Origin: Myxococcales bacterium
GTDB taxonomy: Bacteria > Myxococcota_A > Polyangia > Polyangiales > JAFGIB01
Assembly: GCA_029880325.1 (NCBI GenBank)
Contig: JAOUOP010000061.1
Span: 1 to 48,325 of the forward strand
Length of the DNA stretch: 48,325 nt
Direction: 5' to 3'
The position numbers and the translations under genes were made by a program. Under the pieces are notes generated by a model. That model was not told the DNA's origin, ran no database searches, and saw only the letters and a program-made list of their open reading frames with translations. Positions within the stretch are counted from its first letter, which is position 1; the number at the start of each line of letters is the position of its first letter. This document shows positions 25,981 to 36,108 of this stretch, one piece after another.

Positions 25981-28900
25981 TTACTCGACCTCGAAGAGGC
26001 AGTTGGCGCTGCAGCCATCGCCCGGTGTGGTGTTGCCGTCGTCACAGCCTTCGGTCGGCCTGTCGACGATGTTGTCGCCGCAGACCTCCAGCGTGCAGTC
26101 GGGGCGGCAGCCGTCGCCGGTGTCGGCGTTGCCGTCGTCGCAGTCCTCGCCGACGCCCATGATGCCGTCGCCGCAGACCGAGCCCTCGAGCCGGCAGGTG
26201 GCGCTGCAGCCGTCGTCGTTGACGTTGTTGCCGTCGTCGCATTGCTCGGTGAAGTGCAGGATGCCGTCACCGCATTCGGCGACCTCGCTCTTGCAGGCCG
26301 AGCTGCAGCCGTCGCCGCTGACGTTGTTGCCGTCGTCGCACTCTTCGGCGCCTTCCTTCGTGCCGTCGCCACATTCGGTGATCAGGGTGCAGGCGTTGCT
26401 GCAGGTGTCGGCCGGGTTGGTGTTGCCGTCGTCGCACTCCTCGCCCATGTCGGTGTCGAGGAAGCCGTCGCCGCAGACCTTGAGGGTGCATTCCATGCCC
26501 ATCGTACTGCCCGGGGCTCGGCAGTCGTCGCCGCCGTCGCACTCCTCGACGCCGCCGATGCGCAGGTCGCCGCAGTAGTTCGCGCACAGGCAGATGGTGG
26601 TGCACCCCGCCTTTCCACCGCACTGCACGCCCGGGGCATTGGGGTCGCACTCTTCGCCAGCGGCGGTGTCGACTATCATGTCGCCGCACTCGGTCTCGAT
26701 GGTGCACGACGCGCTGCAGCCGTCATAGTTGACGTTGTTGCCGTCGTCGCATTGCTCGCCGAGCTCGACCAGTCCGTTGCCGCACTCGGTTTCAATGTTG
26801 CAGGCGTTGTCGCAGCCATCGCCGACGATGAGGTTACCGTCGTCGCATTGCTCGCCCAGGGGCAGGTCCAGGTTGCCGTCACCGCACCTGGGTAGCGTGC
26901 AGTTGGCGTTGCAACCGTCGCCGGAGGTGATGTTGCCGTCGTCGCATTCCTCGACGCCCTCCTGCAGACCGTCGCCGCAGACGCTCTCGAGCGTGCAGAG
27001 ATTGCTGCAGCCGTCGCCCGAGACCGGCACCAGCAGGTCCGGGTCCACGCCGTCATCGCACTCCTCGCCCGGGTCGATGAAGCCGTCGCCGCACTCGATG
27101 CGGATGGTGCAGTCGGCCAGGCACTTGCTCTCGGCGTCGCCGTTGTGCGGCGCCGGATCCTCGGGGTTGATCTCCGGATCGCCGTCGTCGCACTGCTCGT
27201 TGCCGTCGACCTGGCCATCGCCGCAGACGCAGGCGATGACGACGCGCACGGTGGCGTCGTCCTGGATGCCGCCGCCCAGGTCGGCGGTGTAGGTGAAGGT
27301 GTCGATGAAGCCGCAGCTCTCGCCCTCGGGCGCGTCGTAGGTGCACTCGAATTCGGTGCAGGTGACGGTGCCCTGGGTGTCGGTGGTGTCGGTGTCGACG
27401 ATGCGCTTGACCGGGTCGGTGCAGGCCGACTCGCTGAGCGTGTCGTTGGCCAGCACGTCGATGACGGTGCCCGTCGAGTTCTTCGCCACCGTGGTGCGGT
27501 CGTCGCGGGCGACCGCCGGTTGGTGGCAGTAGGCCAGCTCGCCGTCGCCCACCGCGGTGTTGCAGCTGGTGCCGGCCACCGCGTCCGAGCAGTCCGTGTC
27601 CTGGCTGCAGACGCGGGCGAAGAGCTGGCAGGGTTCGGAGGCCGACTTGACGCACATCACGAAGGCGGCGCCGTCGGCCGCGGTCTCGGCCGCGCGTCCG
27701 TATTGGGTGTAGGAGGTGCCCACCGAGCCGAGATTGAAGAGTTCGCCGGGTAGCGCCGACAGGTCCACCAGCGGCGGATCACTGGTCAGGGCCGGGTCGT
27801 AGAAGCGGAAGTAGAGGTCGTCGCTTGGGCTGTCGGGGGTGTTGAAGACGCCCACCATGTTCTCGCCCGGGACCGTGAAGATGGCGTCGAGCGCGTCGCT
27901 GGTGCCAACCGCCCAGCCCGAGGCGCTGGCCGTGGTCTCGAAGCTGGTGCCGCCGACCGGTTCGATGCTGCCGTCGAGGGCGCGCTCGCGCAGGAAGACC
28001 ACCACGCTCTCGGTGCCCTGGTCGTCGTCGACCACGTAGAGGTCGCCGTCATCACCCACGGTCATGCCCGCTGGAATCGCCAGGCCGGTGAGTTCTTCCT
28101 GGAAGTCGGTCAGCGGGCCGTACATGGCCTCGGTGTAGTCCGAGGGGACTTCGGTGAGGACCACCTTCTGGCCCGACACGGTCAGGAAGAGGAAGTGCCC
28201 CGTGAAGGGGTCGTAGGCGGCGCCGACCACGGTCTCGCTGCCGCCGAAGGGCCGAATGTAGGGCACATAGTCGGGGCTCAGGGCTTCGATGGTGCCGTCG
28301 GGCTTGAAGATGGTGCCGTCAGCGCCGGCCGTGGTGCTGTTTTGGTCGATCACGGTGCCGTCGAGGCACAGCTCGATGGGCGCCTTGTTGCCCTCGGAGG
28401 CCTTGTAGCCACCGAATGACTTCTTGGCCGGGTCGTAGATCAGGCCGGCCGGGTCGACGTTTTGGATGTTGAAGGTGCGCACGGCGACGAACTCGATCAC
28501 CGGGGCGCACACGCTCGCCGCGTCGGGCTCGTTTGTGCAGCGGTAGAGGGGGTCGACCAGGCAGTCGCTGCAGCCGTCTTCGGCCACGGCGTTCATGTCG
28601 TCGCACGCCTCGAGGCCCTGGACCAGGCCATCGCCGCACTCGATGGTGCCGCAGGGGCTGCCGGCGTCGGGGCAGGCGTAGCCCCACTCCAGCTGGCAGT
28701 CGGTGTCACAGCCGTCGCTCGCATCCACGTTGCCGTCGTCGCACTGCTCGGCGCCCTCGACCACACTGTCGCCGCAGGTGGTCATCTCGCAGGCGGCACC
28801 AGGGGTGGGGCACTTGAAGCCGACTTCGACCAGGCAGCTGTCGTTGCAGCCGTCGCCGGTGTCGAGGTTGCCGTCGTCGCACTGTTCGTCGCCCTCGACG

Positions 28901-30822
28901 GCGCCGTCGCCGCACTCGGTCAGGCGGCAGGGCACGTCCGCGCCGGGGCAGACGTAGCCCTTTTCGATGTGGCAGAGGATGCTGCAGCCGTCGCCGGACT
29001 GCTGGTTGCCGTCGTCGCACTCCTCCAGGCCGGCCCGGAAGCCGTCGCCGCAGGCCGCGGCGGTGCAGCTCGCGCCGCTGCAGTCGTAGCCGTCTTCGAT
29101 GCTGCAGGTGGCGCTGCAGCCGTCGTCGTTGGCCACGTTACCGTCGTCGCATTCCTCGGCGGCCGGATCGATCTCGCCGTCGCCGCACAGCACGCAAGAC
29201 AGGTTGGCGCCCAGGCACACCCAGGGCATCACCACGCGGCACTGGTCGTCGCAGCCGTCGGTGGCGTTGGCGGGCGTGGCCAGGTGGCCCTCGTCGCATT
29301 CCTCGCCGGGCTCGATGACGCCGTTGCCGCATTGCACGCAGTCGAAGCCCGCGAAAAAGCAGTTGTAGCCGTCCTCGACCGTGGAGCAGTCGGCGCTGCA
29401 GCCGTCGCCGCCCACGGTGTTGGAGTCGTCGCACATCTCGTCCAGCTCTTTCTTGCCGTTGCCGCACTTGGAGCAGCCGATGTGGGTGCCGTCTCCCTCT
29501 TGTTTGCAGACATAGCCGTCCTCGACAGTCAGGCAGTTGCGGCTACAGCCATCGCCGCCGACGGGCACGTCGAAGGTCGGGTCGATGCCGTCGTCGCAGG
29601 CCTCGCCGGTCTCGAGGATGCCGTTGCCGCAGCGGGTGCACTCGCCGCCATCGGGCGGGCAGTTGAAGTTGGCGTCGATCATGGTGCAGTCGGCGGCGCA
29701 GCCGGCGGCGTCGATGGGGGAGGGGCCCTCATCGCATGCCTCGATTTGCTGCACCACGCCGTCGCCGCAGCGACCGCACTCGAAGCCGAAGACCGGGCAG
29801 CTCCAGCCGTCGGCGGTGTTGATCTCCTGGCAGTTGTTGACGCAGCCGACGCCGTCGGCCAGATCGCCTTCATCGCAGGCCTCGAAGGCCGTCGGCTGGC
29901 CGCTGCCGTCCACCGCCAGCACGTCCCTGACGCCGTTGCCGCATACCGAGCAGAGCTGACCCTGGGTCAGACAGGTGGCGCCCGCCTCGAGCTGGCACTG
30001 ATTGCTGCAGCCGTCGCCGCTGACGAAGTTGCCGTCGTCGCAGACCTCGACGCCTTCGATTGTGCCGTCGCCGCAGAGCGTGCAGGCGCCGCCGCTGGGG
30101 TCGCAGACGTAGCCGGGTTCGACGGCCTTGCAGTTGAAGGTGCAGCCGTCTTCAGAGGCGGTGTTGCCGTCGTCGCACTGCTCTTGCCCGGCGACCACGC
30201 CGTCGCCGCATTCGATGCAGGCCTGGCCGGCTTCGCCACAGGCGAAGTGCTCTTCGATGCTGCGACAGTCGGCTGCGCAGCCATCGCCGCCGACCGCGTT
30301 GCCGTCGTCACAGACCTCGTTGAGGGCGATGATGCCGTCGCCGCAGAGCTCACAGGGAAGACCTGCGATGGGGCACACCCAGTCGCCTGACTCAAAGTTA
30401 CAGTCCGCGTCGCAGCCGTCGCCGTTGCTGCGGCCGCCGTCGTCGCATTCTTCGGTGCTCTCCACGATGCCGTTGCCGCATTGCTCGCAGTCGGCGCCCG
30501 GCACCGGGCAGGCGAAGCCGTCTTCGAGCTCGCAGGTCGCGGAGCAGCCGTCGCCGTTCTGGTCGTTGCCGTCGTCGCAGCCCTCGCCGTCCTCGACCTG
30601 GCCGTTGCCGCAACGCCGGGGACCCACGGGCACGATGGCGTCGGGCTCTTTGCCGGCGTCGACCACGTCGGTCGTCCCCGGGTCGGGGACCGAGGCGTCT
30701 CCTTCGCCCGTGTCGCCGGCATCGCCCATGTCGGGGTCGGGAGAGGTATCGTCTCCGCTACTGCAGGCGAAGAGGGCGACGGAAAGAAGACAAGTGAGCA
30801 ACAGCGAGCTGGGCGTACGCAC
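25981..30822 (-). CDS. Giant DUF4215 (Myxococcus Cys-rich repeat) lipoprotein
   Basis: This is a lipoprotein of about 1613 residues. GTG 30822 follows GGAGG at ideal spacing; an in-frame ATG at 30849 is the alternative. The lipobox is ALFAC (Cys20), followed by an acidic linker. Residues 71 to about 772 hold 15 repeats of about 45 residues: CGDG/CGNG, E-x-CDDGN, GDGC-x3-C, then an added GYxCP-x4-C. Residues about 773-1197 are a globular core with beta-propeller-like turns (LIYDPAKKSF, AAYDPFTGHF) and a cadherin-like end (VIDVLANDTLSES). The last part has 12 short repeats of about 31-35 residues without the added cysteines. The protein ends at CLFEVE with no anchor. It is presumably a disulfide-rich fibre on the outer membrane; adhesion is an inference. 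Confidence 0.92.
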   Translation of the reverse strand: MRTPSSLLLTCLLSVALFACSSGDDTSPDPDMGDAGDTGEGDASVPDPGTTDVVDAGKEPDAIVPVGPRRCGNGQVEDGEGCDDGNDQNGDGCSATCELEDGFACPVPGADCEQCGNGIVESTEECDDGGRSNGDGCDADCNFESGDWVCPIAGLPCELCGDGIIALNEVCDDGNAVGGDGCAADCRSIEEHFACGEAGQACIECGDGVVAGQEQCDDGNTASEDGCTFNCKAVEPGYVCDPSGGACTLCGDGTIEGVEVCDDGNFVSGDGCSNQCQLEAGATCLTQGQLCSVCGNGVRDVLAVDGSGQPTAFEACDEGDLADGVGCVNNCQEINTADGWSCPVFGFECGRCGDGVVQQIEACDEGPSPIDAAGCAADCTMIDANFNCPPDGGECTRCGNGILETGEACDDGIDPTFDVPVGGDGCSRNCLTVEDGYVCKQEGDGTHIGCSKCGNGKKELDEMCDDSNTVGGDGCSADCSTVEDGYNCFFAGFDCVQCGNGVIEPGEECDEGHLATPANATDGCDDQCRVVMPWVCLGANLSCVLCGDGEIDPAAEECDDGNVANDDGCSATCSIEDGYDCSGASCTAAACGDGFRAGLEECDDGNQQSGDGCSILCHIEKGYVCPGADVPCRLTECGDGAVEGDEQCDDGNLDTGDGCNDSCLVEVGFKCPTPGAACEMTTCGDSVVEGAEQCDDGNVDASDGCDTDCQLEWGYACPDAGSPCGTIECGDGLVQGLEACDDMNAVAEDGCSDCLVDPLYRCTNEPDAASVCAPVIEFVAVRTFNIQNVDPAGLIYDPAKKSFGGYKASEGNKAPIELCLDGTVIDQNSTTAGADGTIFKPDGTIEALSPDYVPYIRPFGGSETVVGAAYDPFTGHFLFLTVSGQKVVLTEVPSDYTEAMYGPLTDFQEELTGLAIPAGMTVGDDGDLYVVDDDQGTESVVVFLRERALDGSIEPVGGTSFETTASASGWAVGTSDALDAIFTVPGENMVGVFNTPDSPSDDLYFRFYDPALTSDPPLVDLSALPGELFNLGSVGTSYTQYGRAAETAADGAAFVMCVKSASEPCQLFARVCSQDTDCSDAVAGTSCNTAVGDGELAYCHQPAVARDDRTTVAKNSTGTVIDVLANDTLSESACTDPVKRIVDTDTTDTQGTVTCTEFECTYDAPEGESCGFIDTFTYTADLGGGIQDDATVRVVIACVCGDGQVDGNEQCDDGDPEINPEDPAPHNGDAESKCLADCTIRIECGDGFIDPGEECDDGVDPDLLVPVSGDGCSNLCTLESVCGDGLQEGVEECDDGNITSGDGCNANCTLPRCGDGNLDLPLGEQCDDGNLIVGDGCDNACNIETECGNGLVELGEQCDDGNNVNYDGCSASCTIETECGDMIVDTAAGEECDPNAPGVQCGGKAGCTTICLCANYCGDLRIGGVEECDGGDDCRAPGSTMGMECTLKVCGDGFLDTDMGEECDDGNTNPADTCSNACTLITECGDGTKEGAEECDDGNNVSGDGCSSACKSEVAECGDGILHFTEQCDDGNNVNDDGCSATCRLEGSVCGDGIMGVGEDCDDGNADTGDGCRPDCTLEVCGDNIVDRPTEGCDDGNTTPGDGCSANCLFEVE

Positions 30823-30968
30823 GGTTCGACCTCCAGGGCTGCGCCGCATCCCCCAGACTGGGACGGGTCGGCGGCCAACGTCTGGAGGAATTCTGGACGA
30901 AAACCGCTTGCAATGAAACGGTAAAATTCTTGTAAGATTGTGTGTTGAGAGGTGAACGATTGCAGTGT

Positions 30969-30993
30969 GGCTGGCCAGCCGGATACGATCCGG
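30969..30993. promoter_or_regulatory. Adjacent palindromes in the surface-gene divergent region
   Basis: The 303-base gap between the Cys-rich lipoprotein gene and the TSP3 gene is locally AT-richer near 30900-30950. It holds a perfect 12-bp palindrome, GGCTGGCCAGCC (30969-30980), joined to CCGGAT-ACG-ATCCGG (30979-30993). Shared regulation of the divergent genes is possible. A promoter-like TTGCAA / TAAGAT pair lies near 30908-30938 but with 19-base spacing. Confidence 0.35.
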
Positions 30994-31125
30994 GCGTGAT
31001 GGCCTGGTTCTTTTGGCCGCGATTTTCTGCTTCTTCGCGCAGGTGATTTCACAGCGTTCGGGCCATTCACGCGGTGATGGGCCGCGCGATGGACGCCGGG
31101 CCCTTGGCAACTTGGGATAACTGAC

Positions 31126-34122
31126 ATGCTCTTGGACTCGAGTAGGGGATACCGCGGCGGCCCGATTGGCTGCCGCAATGGCGTTTTCGTCGTGGGGGTC
31201 CTGGCGGCCGCGCTGGCGAGCTCGATGCTGGCCTCGGGGGCGCGCGCGGAGGGCACCGCGCAGCTGGGTGCCAACCAGGACGTGATCGAGACCACCCAGA
31301 TCAAGGTGGACGTGCTCAACGTCGGCGAGGTGATCAACATCGTCGCCGGCAACGACTCGACCGCCTCGGACGCCACCACCGCCGTGGTGGTGGAGGTGCT
31401 CGATCCGACGGGCACCGCGGTGGCCGGATCGCCCTTCGCGATCTACGACGGGCGGCCGGGTTGGCTGGGACAGCCCGACGTGGTGCCCACGGCGGCAGAC
31501 ATCGCGGCGATGCCCCAGGGGCCGCTGCAGGTGACGGCGGCCATGGTCGGGACCTACTCGCTGAGCTTCGACAACCTGCGGGTCTTTAGCGGCAATAACG
31601 CCGACATCAACCGGGTCATCGATCCCCTGGACATCACGGTGACGCCCAATGCGGCCACGGCGGTGGATCCGGCCAATCCGCCCGGCAGCTTCGGCCGTGT
31701 GCACAGCAACCGCTGGCGTCTCAACGCCCATAGCTTCGACGAATCGGCGGCCACCGACGCCGCTTTCTTCGTGCTGACGCCCACCGGTCCCGACAGCGAC
31801 TTCACCTGGAAGCTGCAGTTCGCGGGCTTGGCGGGCTTCTTCTACGAGGTCACGGGCAACGACGTCGGGCTGCCGGCACCCAACTCCGGCGTGTCCGAGG
31901 ATCAGCGGGACGTTTCGGGGCCGCGGGCGCTCTACCCCGTGTACTTGAACGTTCCCGAGACGGCCCAGGGCGGCGACCCGGTGCCGACGCTGACGGACTT
32001 CGTGGCCGGCGGCCCCGCCGACCTCTGCACCTGCAGCATCGGCGGCCTCGAGTCGCAGTTCATCTTCGAGTCGAGCAGTGAGGGCGTCTACGAGATCGTC
32101 ATCGACGTCGACAAGGATGGTGAGTTCGATCCGGCCGCTGGCGACGTGCTGCTCAAGGGCGTCACGGTGTCGGGGGAAAACGTGGTCACCTGGGACGGTC
32201 GCGACAACTTCGGCGCCGACGTGGGCCCCGGCTCCTACCAGACCCAGCTTTCCGTGCGTCTGGGTGAGTTCCACTTCGTGGCCAACGATATCGAGACCTC
32301 GAAGCCGGGTCTGCGCATCTTCGGCGTCAACCCGCCGTTGCCCGCCACGACACCTACCTCGGCCAACATGCTGTGGGACGACACGCGCATCAACGAGAGC
32401 CTGGCGTTTTACGACGCAAGCGGGGCGTTGCTGCAGAACGTCACCATCGATCCCGCCCACCGCAGTATGCCGGCATCGACGCTTGCGACCGGCGGTCTGG
32501 CCAGTGGTGATCCAGGCGACGAACCGGTCTGCGGTGGAAACTCGCACTGCTGGGGCGGGTTCACGGACGCACAGGTGACGCTGTCGAATGGCAGCAACGA
32601 GATCGCCAGCCCCGGCAACTACCGCTACATCGACACCTACGTCTTTTTCAAAGAAGCCGTGCTGACCACCGCGGCCTGCGTCGTGGCCGCCGAGGCCGAC
32701 CCCGATGGCGACGGACTGACCAACTTCCAGGAGTGCGACGGGCCCATCTTCACCGATCCCAACTCGGCCGACAGCGACGGCGACGGCCTGAGCGACGGCG
32801 CCGAGTTGGGTGGCAACGTGCAGACCGATCCGCTCAACCCCGACAGCGACGGCGACGGCCTGCCCGACGGCGTCGAGGACCAGAACGGCGATGGCAGCTT
32901 CGATCCGGGCGAGACCGATCCGACCAACCCCGACACCGACGGTGATGGCCTCGAAGACGGCGTCGAGGACGCCAACGCCAACGGCATGGTCGACGAGGGC
33001 GAGACCGACCCGACCAACCCCGACACCGACGGTGACGGCCTGCCCGACGGCGTCGAGGACGCCAATCAAAACGGCATGGTGGACCCCGGCGAAACCGATC
33101 CGACCAAGGCCGACACCGACGGCGACGGCCTGCCCGACGGCGTCGAGGATGCCAACGCCAACGGCAGCGTCGACGCGGGCGAGACCGACCCGGCCGACCC
33201 CGACAGCGACGGCGACGGCCTGCCCGACGGGCTCGAGGATGCGAACCACAACGGTCGACGCGATCCCGGCGAGACCGATCCGACCAACCCCGACAGCGAT
33301 GGCGACGGCCTGGCCGACGGTGATGAAGACGCCAACGCCAACGGCGTGATCGACGACGGCGAGACCGACCCGAATGCCGCCGACAGCGATGCCGACGGCC
33401 TGAGCGACGGCCTGGAGCGCGGCATCGACGCGTCGGGCAATCCGATTCCCAACGCCAATCGGACCGATCCCCTGGTTCGAGACAGCGACGGCGACGGCTT
33501 GCTCGACGGTGAAGAGGACGAAAACAAGAACGGCACCCGCGAGGACGACGAGACCGATCCCAACGAGGTCGACACCGACGGCGACGGGCTCGGCGACGGC
33601 ATCGAGGTGGGCGTCGATGGCGATGGCGATCCGATCGATCGGGCGACCAAGACCAATCCGCTCGATCCCGATACCGACGGCGACGACCTGCCCGACGGCG
33701 TCGAGGACGAAAACCGCGATGGCGTCTATCAGCAGGGCGTGGAGACCGACCCCACCGACGACGACAGCGACGGCGACGGCCTGCTCGACGGCGACGAAGA
33801 CAAGGACCACGACGGCGCCCTCGACGACGACGAGACCGACCCGCGGGATGCCGACACCGACGGCGGCGGCGAACCCGACGGCTCGGAGGTGAACATCACG
33901 GGTCACGATCCGCGCGACCCCAGCGACGATCGTCCGCCCAACGTCGCCCTGGTCGGCGGTGGTTGCAAGTGCGGCATCGCGCCGGCGCCCCATGCGGGCA
34001 TGAGCGCGGGACCCTGGGCGCTTGCCTTTGGACTTCTCTTTGGCTGGCGCGTCCGGCGCAAGCGGCGCAGACGACAGGCGCCAGCGGCAAACCAGCCTTC
34101 ATGCAGTAGTAGTGAGCGTTGA
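31126..34122 (+). CDS. Thrombospondin type 3 repeat surface protein with MYXO-CTERM-like tail
   Basis: This 998-residue exported protein has a signal segment at about 20-42 (VFVVGVLAAALASSMLASGARA). Residues about 45-520 are beta-rich, with a FlgD-Ig-like module (VTWDGRDNFGADVGPGSY). Residues about 525-925 are tandem TSP3 calcium-binding repeats of the form DTDGDGLPDGVEDANxNGxxDxGETDPT, roughly a dozen, nearly repeated at DNA level. The C-terminus reads GGGCKCG, a short linker, the hydrophobic GPWALAFGLLFGW and an Arg-rich end. This resembles MYXO-CTERM sorting signals, so it is probably processed at the Cys and displayed on the surface. It is first of two genes, with the OmpA gene 21 bases downstream. 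Confidence 0.9.
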   Translation: MLLDSSRGYRGGPIGCRNGVFVVGVLAAALASSMLASGARAEGTAQLGANQDVIETTQIKVDVLNVGEVINIVAGNDSTASDATTAVVVEVLDPTGTAVAGSPFAIYDGRPGWLGQPDVVPTAADIAAMPQGPLQVTAAMVGTYSLSFDNLRVFSGNNADINRVIDPLDITVTPNAATAVDPANPPGSFGRVHSNRWRLNAHSFDESAATDAAFFVLTPTGPDSDFTWKLQFAGLAGFFYEVTGNDVGLPAPNSGVSEDQRDVSGPRALYPVYLNVPETAQGGDPVPTLTDFVAGGPADLCTCSIGGLESQFIFESSSEGVYEIVIDVDKDGEFDPAAGDVLLKGVTVSGENVVTWDGRDNFGADVGPGSYQTQLSVRLGEFHFVANDIETSKPGLRIFGVNPPLPATTPTSANMLWDDTRINESLAFYDASGALLQNVTIDPAHRSMPASTLATGGLASGDPGDEPVCGGNSHCWGGFTDAQVTLSNGSNEIASPGNYRYIDTYVFFKEAVLTTAACVVAAEADPDGDGLTNFQECDGPIFTDPNSADSDGDGLSDGAELGGNVQTDPLNPDSDGDGLPDGVEDQNGDGSFDPGETDPTNPDTDGDGLEDGVEDANANGMVDEGETDPTNPDTDGDGLPDGVEDANQNGMVDPGETDPTKADTDGDGLPDGVEDANANGSVDAGETDPADPDSDGDGLPDGLEDANHNGRRDPGETDPTNPDSDGDGLADGDEDANANGVIDDGETDPNAADSDADGLSDGLERGIDASGNPIPNANRTDPLVRDSDGDGLLDGEEDENKNGTREDDETDPNEVDTDGDGLGDGIEVGVDGDGDPIDRATKTNPLDPDTDGDDLPDGVEDENRDGVYQQGVETDPTDDDSDGDGLLDGDEDKDHDGALDDDETDPRDADTDGGGEPDGSEVNITGHDPRDPSDDRPPNVALVGGGCKCGIAPAPHAGMSAGPWALAFGLLFGWRVRRKRRRRQAPAANQPSCSSSER

Positions 34123-34143
34123 CCCCGAATCGGAAGACGACAC

Positions 34144-36093
34144 ATGAACCGCTTGACGAATCCTTATCTGGCTTCGCTTACGTACCTCTGTCTGCTGCTC
34201 GGCGCGCTTTTGGGCTTCGGCCCACGCGTCCAGGCCCAGGCTGAACCGATCGGCTTCCCGGTCGATAACTTCAAACCTGCGGCCAGCGCCCGCGGCTTCT
34301 GGGTGACCGAAAACGGCACGTTGCTGGGACACCTGCATCCGTCGGTCAACCTCTATGCGCACTACGCATCGCGGCCGCTGCAGCTGATCAACACCGACAC
34401 CGGCGATCGCCAGCAGGAGTTGATCAAGGATCGCCTGAACCTGGATCTGCTGATGGCGATGGGCTTCTTCGACATCCTGGAGCTCGGCGTCGCGGTGCCG
34501 GTCACGGTGCTGCAGGACACCGGGAGCCTCAGGCTGCTCGACCGCCCGGTCGGCGACGACGCGGGCGCAGGCCTGCGCGACATTCGCATCATTCCCAAGA
34601 TCCAGGTCGCCGCAGCCACCGACAACGTGGTGGCCCTGGCGGTGGCCTTGCCGATCTCGGTTCCCACCGGCGACCCCCAGAACTTCCTGGGCAACGACGG
34701 GGTGACCTTCTCGCCCACCCTGATCCTCTCGGCTGACACCGATTACTTCGACTGGGCGATCAACGCCGGTTACCGCCTGCGCAAGGATCAATCGGTCAAC
34801 TTCAGCCTCGAGCAGGAGACCGTCGCCATCGACGACGAGGTCTTCGGCTCCATGGGCATGAAGATCGCGTTTGTGCCGGAGGTCTTCGAGCTGGTCGGCG
34901 ATGTCTTCGTGTCGACCTCGATCAAGGAGCAGGACATCGAGGAGATCCCGGTGGAGACCATGGGAGGCATACGCCTGTACCTGGGTCCGGGGCTGCTGGT
35001 GCATGCTGGCGGCGGTGCGGGCCTCACGCGCGGCATCGGCGCACCCGAATTCCGGGTGCTCGCGGGCGTGGGTTACGAATACGGCCGCGACCCCGATCCC
35101 GACAAGGACGGCATCCTGACCGAGGTCGACAGCTGTCCGATGGATCCCGAGGACTTCGACAAGTTCGAAGACGCCGACGGCTGTCCCGAGCCCGACAACG
35201 ACAAGGACGGCGTGCTCGATCCGTCCGACAAGTGTCCGCAGGTGCCCGAGGATCGCGACGGCTTCGAGGACACCGACGGCTGTCCCGACACCGACAACGA
35301 CAAGGACGGCATTTTGGATCCCGAGGACGGCTGTCCGATGGATCCGGAGGACGTGGACAACTTTGAAGACACCGACGGTTGCCCCGACGCCGACAACGAC
35401 AAGGACGGGCTGCCCGATACCACCGACAAGTGTCCGATGGATCCGGAGGACGCCGACCAGTTCGAAGACGAGGACGGCTGCCCCGACCCCGACAACGACA
35501 AGGACGGCATCCCGGACGCCACCGACAAGTGTCCCAACGATCCGGAGGACATCGACAACTTCGAGGACACCGACGGTTGCCCCGATCCGGACAACGACAA
35601 CGACGGCATCCTCGACCCCAACGACAAGTGTCCGATGGAGCCCGAGACGGTCAACGGCCACAAGGACGACGACGGCTGTCCGGATGAGGCCAAGGGACCC
35701 GTCCAGATCAAGCACGGCAAGATCACGACCCCGCCGGTCTTCTTCGCGACCGGCAAGGACGTCATTTTGCCCAAGAGCTTCCCGATTCTGGAAATGGTCG
35801 CCCAGACCTTCAAGGACAACCCCTGGGTCAAGCGGGTACGCATCGAGGGTCATACCGATGACCGCGGCAACGACAACTATAACCTCGAGTTGAGTCAGCG
35901 GCGCGCCGCCAGCGTGATGCGCTTCCTGCTCGAGCGTGGTGTCGAGGCCGAGCGGCTCGAGAGCGCCGGCTACGGCGAGACCCGTCCCATCGCGTCGAAC
36001 AAGAAGTCGAAGGGGCGCGCCAAGAACCGCCGCGTCGACTTCGTCATCCTCGATCCGCCCCAGTCGCAGAACGAGGTGCAGATCGAGCCGTAG
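34144..36093 (+). CDS. OmpA-family outer-membrane protein with TSP3 repeats
   Basis: This 649-residue protein has a signal peptide ending near VQAQA (32). Residues about 35-315 look like an outer-membrane beta-barrel, with alternating strands such as FFDILELGVAVPVTVL and FDWAINAGYRLR, and end in LLVHAGGGAGLTRG. Residues about 316-520 are TSP3 repeats of the DNDKDGI-x-D-x3-KCP type (about six). The C-terminal OmpA domain (530-640) has the peptidoglycan-contacting residues: IEGHTDDRG, NLELSQRRA and KNRRVDFVIL. It should link outer membrane and cell wall, with the calcium-binding stalk between. The close spacing to the upstream TSP3 surface-protein gene suggests the two work together. Confidence 0.94.
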   Translation: MNRLTNPYLASLTYLCLLLGALLGFGPRVQAQAEPIGFPVDNFKPAASARGFWVTENGTLLGHLHPSVNLYAHYASRPLQLINTDTGDRQQELIKDRLNLDLLMAMGFFDILELGVAVPVTVLQDTGSLRLLDRPVGDDAGAGLRDIRIIPKIQVAAATDNVVALAVALPISVPTGDPQNFLGNDGVTFSPTLILSADTDYFDWAINAGYRLRKDQSVNFSLEQETVAIDDEVFGSMGMKIAFVPEVFELVGDVFVSTSIKEQDIEEIPVETMGGIRLYLGPGLLVHAGGGAGLTRGIGAPEFRVLAGVGYEYGRDPDPDKDGILTEVDSCPMDPEDFDKFEDADGCPEPDNDKDGVLDPSDKCPQVPEDRDGFEDTDGCPDTDNDKDGILDPEDGCPMDPEDVDNFEDTDGCPDADNDKDGLPDTTDKCPMDPEDADQFEDEDGCPDPDNDKDGIPDATDKCPNDPEDIDNFEDTDGCPDPDNDNDGILDPNDKCPMEPETVNGHKDDDGCPDEAKGPVQIKHGKITTPPVFFATGKDVILPKSFPILEMVAQTFKDNPWVKRVRIEGHTDDRGNDNYNLELSQRRAASVMRFLLERGVEAERLESAGYGETRPIASNKKSKGRAKNRRVDFVILDPPQSQNEVQIEP

Positions 36094-36108
36094 GCCGCTG
36101 TGGCCAGT

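Noticed and set aside
28462..30390. Long plus-strand frame antisense to the Cys-rich repeats
   Set aside because: The translation is a monotonous Val/Ala repeat caused by the repeat DNA; it has no start signal or recognisable fold.
25981..33993. A minus-strand frame open for 2670 codons through both surface genes
   Set aside because: The part above 30849 is antisense to the TSP3 protein gene and is open only because of its repeated GC-rich codons. The real gene begins at GTG 30822 (or ATG 30849) with a lipoprotein signal.
34099..35853. Long minus-strand frame antisense to the OmpA/TSP3 gene
   Set aside because: It is a periodic Val/Gly shadow of the TSP3 coding repeats, while the sense strand encodes a complete OmpA protein.
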